Source: Tupaia tana
Lineage: Eukaryota; Chordata; Mammalia; Scandentia; Tupaiidae
Length of the DNA: 64,000 nt
Reading direction: 5' to 3'
NCBI GenBank assembly: GCA_026018925.1
Contig: JAKSZU010000016.1
Span: 29,106,877 to 29,170,876, forward strand
The position numbers and the translations under genes were made by a program. How positions within the stretch are numbered: the stretch's first letter is position 1; each line of letters opens with the position of its first letter. The notes under the pieces are model-generated. The model worked only from the letters and a program-made list of their open reading frames with translations. It made no database searches and was not told the origin of the DNA. Shown here in pieces: positions 57,436 through 64,000 of the stretch.

Positions 57436-58355
57436 GCATTTTTCATTTTAAACAAGAAAAAAAGCGCTTTTATTCTTAGAGTAAATCTACATAATCTTAT
57501 TAATTTTAACTCCAGTCATTAGGAATTTATCTCCTCAACCATCACAAATGACAACTTTATCAGTAACCACAATGCCTCGACCTCTGTTCTATTGTATTCT
57601 TTACCCAGAAAAGTAATATTGAACGTGAAGCAATGGTACAGTCCTTAATAACTATTTTTTTTTTTACTTTGAAAGCAAAGTTCCTTAATATGTTGCCATC
57701 TTTATTACACCTAATTTTAAACCTAAAAGAACAGAGTGCCATACAATTAGTATACAATGCACACATGCCATCACGGGGAATCCTTGCATTCGTTAAGCTT
57801 TTCAAAAGTCATCTAGAAAAAAAAGCCAGCTCCTGTGCACCACCATCTTCTATAGACAGTATAAAACATACAAAACCCGTTGGGTTTTGGAAATAATAAC
57901 TCTCCATTTTGACATCAGAAGAAACAGAAAGCAAATTATTTACATACTTTAAAATACAGCATGATGTCTGCCTATTTAACTTAGGGAGCATCGCTAGGTG
58001 GCAGCTGGTATTCTAAACATCGTCATGCATTCCACCCAGCGGAATGGAACACAGATTATTTATATAAAATGACAAATTAGGTGCTCCAAATTTAAAAGCC
58101 AAGAATTGTTTTCTGGGTCAAAAGAAAAAAACAATTGGAATCTTGAAAAAAAAAAAACAAAACAAAAGAAAGGTGTGCTGCTAAATCTTGATTGTTTTGC
58201 AGCATGAATGGAGTGGGGGCTTCTTTTCAGCCCATCCCTATCCCTGCAGCTGCCAACTTTGCAGCATTGTGTTGCCCTTTAATAAGCTCTGGAAGGTCAG
58301 TGAGGCCAAGGGAGTTTATGCTGCTCCCTCTTCCCAGCTCTTAAAGCCAGTCCTG
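57436..58355. other. Non-coding interval with no recognised feature
   Basis: AT-rich to 58190, then a small richer patch. A12 at 58147-58158. No gene recognised. Confidence 0.35.
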
Positions 58356-58590
58356 GGCCAGCCGGGGTAGAGCAGCAGTAGCTCAGTGCTCAGTGATGCT
58401 GAACGCACCTGGGAAGGTACCAGGTCTGTATACCAAGGCATCCCTGAAAACAATGGGCATGCATGTATGCCCTGTTTCTGGCTGTCTGAGCTGGTTGAGG
58501 CTGTGGGTAGACTGAGGCATGAAGACCCTGTTGGGAGTTTCTCTCTCTCTGAAGAAATTAAAACCAACAAACCAACTAAAAAAAAAAAAT
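58356..58590 (+). mobile_element. Family B SINE
   Basis: Forward copy: GGGTAGAGCAGCAGTAGCTC, GATGCTGAACGCACCTGGGA, ATGGGCATGCATGTATGCCC, GGCTGTCTGAGCTGGTTGAG, AAGACCCTGTTGGGAG, CT tract and A11. Confidence 0.8.
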
Positions 58591-58719
58591 TGGAATCATG
58601 GTAGATTTTAATGACCTACATTATACTTTCTAACTAGTAAAATAATGAAGTAGGTTTTAGTTTTTGATTTGTTTTTACATTTTATTTTAGTAACCGTTAT
58701 TATATTATCCCCATTGCAA

Positions 58720-59170
58720 AGCAAAACTTACATTCATCTCAAGTCACTTTGGCTATTGACCTATATGGAGGACACACCCCTGATAGAATTCCAGCTGCAA
58801 CAGGCATAGCTGGCCCAGGACCCTAGCTGAAATCATCTGCTCATTTCCTCAGCTTCTCAAAGGCTGTTCCATGACAGGGATTCCAAGGCAGACTGCCCAT
58901 TCCTGGGAAACGGTGCAACTCTGGTGGTCAAGATTGACTCCAGGACTTACTAACCGTCTTTCTGAATATTTTTTAGACTGTATTATGATTCAGGATGTTT
59001 CCACCACACCCCTCCCCTGGGGGTCAGCCATGCATGGCAGCATGGCCTCTCCCCAGATGCTTTCTGGCTCCTGCCCCATTTTCTCTCATAGGAGTTTCCC
59101 CTAGTGAAATTGTTGCATGGTTATTTCCCTCTTGGTGCCTATTTCTCAGAGTACTGGAGCTACAACTGTT
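58720..59170 (+). mobile_element. Possible old LTR (unassigned)
   Basis: The end has the feel of an LTR 3' region: CCCCATTTTCTCTCATAGGA, then TTTCCCTCTTGGTGCCTATT and TCTCAGAGTACTGGAGCTAC. No flanking duplication or internal region is visible. Subfamily not assigned. Confidence 0.3.
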
Positions 59171-59398
59171 TATAATTCTATGTGAAAATCAGGTGTAGGA
59201 AAGTATGACTTGGAATCAATGAAATCCATTCAGGCATTTCACTGCATGCATGTGTTTGTGTGCGTGTTTACTCAGGAATTTTCCTTTTCACTAACGGCCA
59301 ACTCAGAAGAGCTGTTCTGGTTCACTGCCCAAAATACCTGGAAGGTGATGATAGGAATTACTTTTTCTTTCTTTACTATTAGGAAAAAAAAAAGTTTT

Positions 59399-59504
59399 AG
59401 GAGCCAGCTCGTGGCATGGTAGTTAGGGCAGCTGGATCTCACATGGCTGACCATGAGATTCAAGTCCCAGACCAGGCTGCTTTAAAAACTTGCTCTCTGT
59501 GTGT

Positions 59505-59537
<33 letters not shown>

Positions 59538-59626
59538 CATGTGCATACCCAAAATCCCAAAGGGAGAAATGAAGCAGGGATTGCAATGTGACCATCTCCC
59601 ATGGGGTGGGGTGCTTTAATGAAAAA
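59399..59626 (+). mobile_element. Family A SINE with a (GT)n expansion
   Basis: Forward copy: GGAGCCAGCTCGTGGCATGG, GAGATTCAAGTCCCAGACC, a GT repeat at 59495-59538 in place of the GCGTGTGCG stretch, then CCAAAATCCCAAAGGGAG and a GA/A tail. Confidence 0.9.
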
Positions 59627-59641
59627 AAGAGAAAGTCATAA

Positions 59642-59853
59642 CATTTATTTATCTTTTTCTGCATGAGAGAGAGATAGAGGCATCGCCAAGAGGGTCTTCA
59701 TGCCCCAGTCTACCTTCAGCCTCAGCCAGCGAGGATCATGGACACACGTGCATAGCCACTGTGTATAGGGAGCCCTCAGGATGAGAACCCAGCACCTTCC
59801 CACGTGACCTCAGCATCGTGGATTTGTTTTACTGCTTTGCTACCATGACTGGA
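59642..59853 (-). mobile_element. Family B SINE
   Basis: Reverse copy directly after the forward family A copy: CATGAGAGAGAGATAGAGG, AGAGGGTCTTCATGCCCCAG, CAGCGAGGATCATGGACAC, ATGAGAACCCAGCACCTTCC, CAGCATCGTGGATTTGTTTT. Confidence 0.88.
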
Positions 59854-61392
59854 CTTTTTCTTTCTGATATTCTGGTGATAATTGCTTTCTTCTTACTTCG
59901 TTTCCTTACCCTAAAATGATAGCAACCCCCACTGTCATGGGGTTGTAGCACCAGCTCTGCGGTGGTACCTGCAGGGTTATAAGCTGATGGTAACTCACTG
60001 ACCTATTATTGCAGCTCTTTCGGTCTGACCTCTAGTTTTCTGGTCCTGACTTGGGTCCATTTTCTCAATTGCCTATCCTCATTCTTCTCTGTCTCAACAT
60101 ACTACACCCGCTCAGTTCCAGGTGTTTGGGGTTTCTCTTGATATGAAATCAGCTGCTCCTTTTCTCCATGGCTAGCTTCCCAATGATGAATGAGTATCCT
60201 ACACACCATCTTTATCACCTGTGAGTCCTGTGTAACTGAGTAATAATAAGAAAATGGAAGGGTACTGGGATAGTAGGAAGCCTGTAGAAAGGGGGAGAGG
60301 GCAGAGCTATAAGTCGTAGTGGCCGAGGTAACTAAGCAGGCCTGTCCATTGCTAGGCCTTTAAAAACAAACAAACAAACAAACAGAAAGTGTTGGGTCAT
60401 CAGAAAAGTCATGCTTTTTTTTTTTTTTTTTTCTGTTTTTCTGTGCAAAATTGCATCACAACTTTTCTAAGACTCAATATTTATGAAAAGGGAAATCAAA
60501 AGTATCCCCAGTAGTTTATACCTCGTGACATACAGTTCTCCCTAATTTCTTTGGTCCCACAGTGCTATACTAATTGACCCTGTCATGGGAGAGAGACACC
60601 GTCAGAGATTCCCCAACCCCCGTCTGGCTTGGTAAAGAAGAGCGAAGGGGATCTGTGAGGCAGCTTCAGCAGAGGTGGGGATATGTAAGATACCCCCATA
60701 ACCCCGGACAGTGGGCACTGCCTGGATGTGCCAAAGAAAATCAGAATGCTCTTCTGTCAGGGCACCCTTTTTCAGTTGGTGGTGACAGATAGCTGGAAAT
60801 CTTCAAGCCCTTCCCTTAGAAATATAGTATTAGGACACATGGTCCTATCAAAACTATCGTTAGGCGAACTGTGGGTTAGGGAGTCATTTGTTACCATTAC
60901 TTATCACATTCCCTCTATAGCAAAACACATTTTGAGTCCTAAACAACAGATTCCACATAAACTGTGGAATATGATCCATTCATAAGTTGGGTAATAACTG
61001 TGCTAATGATGTGGGATACAGCCTCATTTAGAAAATTATTATTATCATTAATCAGTTAGAGTTATTCATTCATAGCCTGATATATTTGAAACTCAGCTTG
61101 ATTTCTTTTAGGTCTTTTAACTTGTGGGTTTAGCATTAAGTTCCTTGACTGTATTTGTTTCTATAAATACTGCTGTTTTGTGCATTTGAATCCCAATTTA
61201 AAATGGGTCAAAATCTTAAATATCATCAAATAAAATTTGGAGGAGACTTTAAACATTTATCTAATGCAATAATTCTCAAAGTGTGGTCTCAAGATTAGCA
61301 GTATTGGCATCACATAGGAACTAATTAGAAATTAAAATGATCAACCCCACTCCATACCTACTACTTTAAAAACTCTGAGGGTGGGGCAGAAC
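59854..61392. other. Non-coding interval with no recognised gene
   Basis: Includes (AAAC)n at 60364-60383 and T19 at 60415-60433. 60540-60800 is richer in GC and might be an unrecognised LTR. No exon or RNA gene seen. Confidence 0.35.
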
Positions 61393-61395
61393 TCT

Positions 61396-61397
61396 GT

Positions 61398-61438
<41 letters not shown>

Positions 61439-61476
61439 TGTGTGTGTGTTTGTGTGTGTGTGTGTATGTGTGTGTG
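61396..61476. repeat. (GT)n microsatellite, long and interrupted
   Basis: About 80 bp of GT units with single T or A interruptions, abutting the tail of a family A SINE. Confidence 0.95.
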
Positions 61477-61478
61477 GG

Positions 61479-61748
61479 TATAAGTTTATTATTTACTTAT
61501 TTATGTTTTTGCCATTGGGTATGTGCGCCCACTAGTGAAAGAGAGAGATAGTGAGAGGGAAAGTGAAAAATCACCCCCTACAGGGAAATGGCCGTGCTGA
61601 AATTCCTTCTCCTCTGTTCTCCTCCTGAGATTTTAGGCATTCATGCATATACGGCTGGTGTGCATTTCAAGCTGCTAGGTCCAGGACTTGAACTCTGTGG
61701 GCCATGTGGGAGTTGAGTGCTTTAACCACCACTCCACCTGCTGGCTCC
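61479..61748 (-). mobile_element. Family A SINE nested at the tail of a family B SINE
   Basis: Reverse copy: TTATTTATGTTTTTGCCATT, AAATCACCCCCTACAGGG, GGTCCAGGACTTGAACTCTG, ending CCACCTGCTGGCTCC. TAAGTTTATT occurs on both sides (61483-61492 and 61749-61758). Confidence 0.92.
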
Positions 61749-61968
61749 TAAGTTTATTTATTTTTAAAATGTCTTATGAGAGAAACATAGATGGAGAAGA
61801 GAGAGAGAGAGGACAGTACCATTCACACCATGATCCATCCCAGGTTTTGCCAGTCCAGACAATGGGTATGTGCATGTGAGCCTGGCATGTACAGGGAGGT
61901 GCCAGACTTGAACATTCCCATGTGGGTCCTGGGGTCCAGTTGCGTTACTGCTGCAGCACTCTGAAGCC
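61749..61968 (-). mobile_element. Family B SINE
   Basis: Reverse copy: AAGTTTATTTATTTTT tail, CTTATGAGAGAAACATAG, CACCATGATCCATCCCAG, GAGCCTGGCATGTACAGG, CAGACTTGAACATTCCCATG, GCGTTACTGCTGCAGCACTC. Confidence 0.85.
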
Positions 61969-62552
61969 TTCCAGGTGATTCTGACCCACGCTCAAGTTGG
62001 GATCTACTATCTCTAAGCTGAAAATGGTCAGTCATGAATCAACTGAAACTGTTTGAGATGTCCTATATGTAATACTCCCTGCAGAGAATACAAAAATCGA
62101 TCCAATAAAGAATGTCTTGTCTTTGAAGAGTTTTCTGTCAAGTTGGAAGAACTCATATACATGGAATTAATACAAAACTGAGAGGATAATAAATAAACTT
62201 TTGCAAATCAAACCATACTACAGGATATTCAGGAGAGGATTATATTCCTCTGGACTATATGTATTTGACTATAATTCTAACACATGCCTTAAAAATATAG
62301 AATACTGATGGAAAGGCAAGATGTTCTTCTGGTAAATGAGAAGGAATAGGGCCTTTTCCCCTCTGGCCTCCAAGAATCTGGCTATGAGTAAATTTAGTTG
62401 TATGTCTAATTGTACTGTTTTAATCATCAGAGACAATGACCCCAGCCTCTTTCATTAAACCATGCCAGTATCACCACAGTGAGAGATAAGAGTTTTCATG
62501 TCCAGCTGAAATGTTTTCTCATTAAACAAAAGAAAAGGAAAGAAAAGTTCTT
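61969..62552. other. Non-coding interval with no recognised feature
   Basis: 61990-62030 (AAGTTGGGATCTACTATC) may be a small old repeat. No gene recognised. Confidence 0.35.
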
Positions 62553-62805
62553 CGGGACAAGTAGATGGCATAATGGCTACATCGCTGGACTGCCATGTAG
62601 TTGATCTCGGTTTGAGTCCCAGACCTGGTGGCTTAAACTCATGCCGGGCGCGTGTGCATGCGTGCCCAAGATCCCGAGAGGAGAATGGAGGAGAAGGGAT
62701 TGCGGTGTGGCCATCCCCTCTGGGGGGGGGGGGGTGATTTCTCGCTTTCTGTCTCTCTGTCCCTCTCTTTCTGGTGAGCGCACACGCCCTATAGCAAAAA
62801 CCTCT

Positions 62806-62841
<36 letters not shown>
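62553..62841 (+). mobile_element. Family A SINE, young CpG-rich copy with a long poly(A)
   Basis: Forward full-length copy: GGGACAAGTAGATGGCATAA, TCGGTTTGAGTCCCAGACC, GCCGGGCGCGTGTGCATGCG, AGATCCCGAGAGGAGAATGG, G13 tract at 62721-62733, GTGAGCGCACACGCCCTATA and about 34 A. GAAAAGTTCTTC before and GAAAAGCTCTTC after are the target duplication. Confidence 0.96.
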
Positions 62842-62856
<15 letters not shown>

Positions 62857-62921
62857 CTCTTCATAGCTAACTGACACCTTGAGATAGTGGGCTGTGAAAG
62901 CATTTTGAAGTTTAAAATGTT

Positions 62922-63193
62922 TGGGTCCAGTAGGTGATTTAGTGTGTAAGGCGCTGGACTCCTACAAGATTGACCATGGTTTGAGACCTTGAACAGGGGC
63001 TTGAAAATCATGCACACCATTTGTGCTTAGCTGCCCAAAATCCTGAGAGGAGAATGGAAGAGAAGGCAGTGTGGTGAGGCCACCCCGTCCTTGGGAGGGG
63101 GGTAGTTTCTCACTCTCTCTCTCACTGTCTTCTCTCTTTCTCTTTGGTGAGTGCTCATGATCTATGGTGAAAACCTTGAAAAAAAAAAAAAAC
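62922..63193 (+). mobile_element. Family A SINE
   Basis: Forward copy: TGGGTCCAGTAGGTGATTTA, GTAAGGCGCTGGACTCC, CCATGGTTTGAGACC, CCAAAATCCTGAGAGGAG, TGGTGAGTGCTCATG and A14. A perfect 13-bp duplication AGTTTAAAATGTT flanks it (62909-62921 and 63194-63206). Confidence 0.95.
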
Positions 63194-63206
63194 AGTTTAA
63201 AATGTT

Positions 63207-64000
63207 ATTTGAAAGTTAGATATTTGCTATTATTATGATTATTATTTGACTTAAAGAGCTGCAATGCTTCTGCATGAAAGGTTTAATGATTTCGTTGATT
63301 TTAAAATGGCAATTGGAGAAGGAAAGATTCAATTCAGGTTAAAATTTTAAAAAAATCTATTTTCTTATTCCTTCTGTAAATGTGTTGAAAATGTACAACA
63401 GATAAATCAAAAGCCCCAGGCCTTCTTTTGCTCTCAGGATGGCATTTTTTTAAAGTTGCTGAAATGACATGAAATCAAATCCCTTTGAAAGGTGAATGAC
63501 CTCAAAGAAGTCTATAGGTCTGACCCTAAAACTAAAAAGAAAATAATTTGCTCACTTTTGGTGGTCATTAATTCTTTTAAGTTACAAAAGTACCATTTAG
63601 TAAATTACCTTTTACAGGGCACTAAATGACACCTTAAAGGTCTGAAAGTGTTAAATTGCTTTTAAAAACTGGTTGATTTTCTCCTTAATCACTGATAACA
63701 TCAATCCAAATAGCTTCAATTTTTCTTTTTTTTTTTTTAGTACTAGATTCTGATAAACATAAAACACTTTTAGTGACATTATCAGATTCACCCTTAACAC
63801 TCTAGTTAGGTGGGGGAGTGTAGCCTGAGAAAAGATATTAGAAATTCCCTTGTAAGGTAAAGAAATACCAAGGGTTTCAAAGAATATTTTAATTACAAAT
63901 TTGTCCAATAACTTCAAAATAATGTCTGAATGTTGTGCCTTTTTTAAATAGCCATTCTTTATGATGCTAATAAAGACATGTAATATATTTTCATCCTGAT
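63207..64000. other. Non-coding interval to the window end
   Basis: AT-rich; T12 at 63728-63739. No gene or named repeat recognised. Confidence 0.35.

Noticed and set aside
59495..59538. GT tract as an intronic CELF (GU-rich) autoregulatory binding site
   Set aside because: CELF2 binds GU-rich RNA, but on the CELF2 (minus) strand this tract reads CA, so transcripts of the gene would not contain it as GU.

Overview
This is nuclear DNA from a placental mammal. It contains no bacterial or viral genes, operons or CRISPR arrays. It is mostly non-coding sequence around the alternative 5' ends of one gene, CELF2 (CUGBP/Elav-like family member 2, an RNA-binding splicing and translation regulator), which lies on the minus strand. 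Two alternative first coding exons can be read directly. One is at 16029-15923; its peptide starts MFERTSELAF and has an internal start at MRCPKSAVTM. The other is at 2928-2855; it starts MTSAFKLDFL and sits in a CpG island. Both end in a phase-2 splice donor, so both can join the same downstream exon. That exon, with the start of the RRM domains, lies beyond position 1.

Layout. 1-2854 is CELF2 intron downstream of the second start. 2540-3300 is the CpG-island promoter. 3300-15922 separates the two starts and holds only old repeats (MIR, L2, a MER2/Tigger-like DNA transposon) and microsatellites. 15923-16100 is the upstream first exon with a (GA)n tract just ahead of its AUG. 16100-64000 is upstream sequence, either intron of a longer CELF2 transcript or intergenic.

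From about 18830 to the end the DNA is crowded with lineage-specific retroposons. Family A is a tRNA-derived SINE of about 250-280 bp with about 32 copies, three of them a short form. Family B is a second SINE of about 220 bp with eleven copies. There are also three 7SL-RNA-derived (Alu/B1-related) monomers, L1 fragments, MaLR-type LTRs, L2 and MIR. The first 18.8 kb contains no family A, family B or 7SL copy, a sharp contrast with the rest.

Organism. 7SL-derived SINEs occur in primates, rodents and tree shrews, but the dominant SINE here is neither primate Alu nor a rodent B1/B2/ID family that I recognise. A tree shrew (Tupaia) or a less-studied rodent fits best; this is inference and a repeat-library search would settle it.

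I found no evidence of a novel biological system. The points most worth checking are the paired CELF2 starts with different AUG contexts, the SINE-free promoter domain, several same-site tandem SINE insertions, an inverted SINE hairpin, and a 68-bp retroposed fragment inside a SINE.
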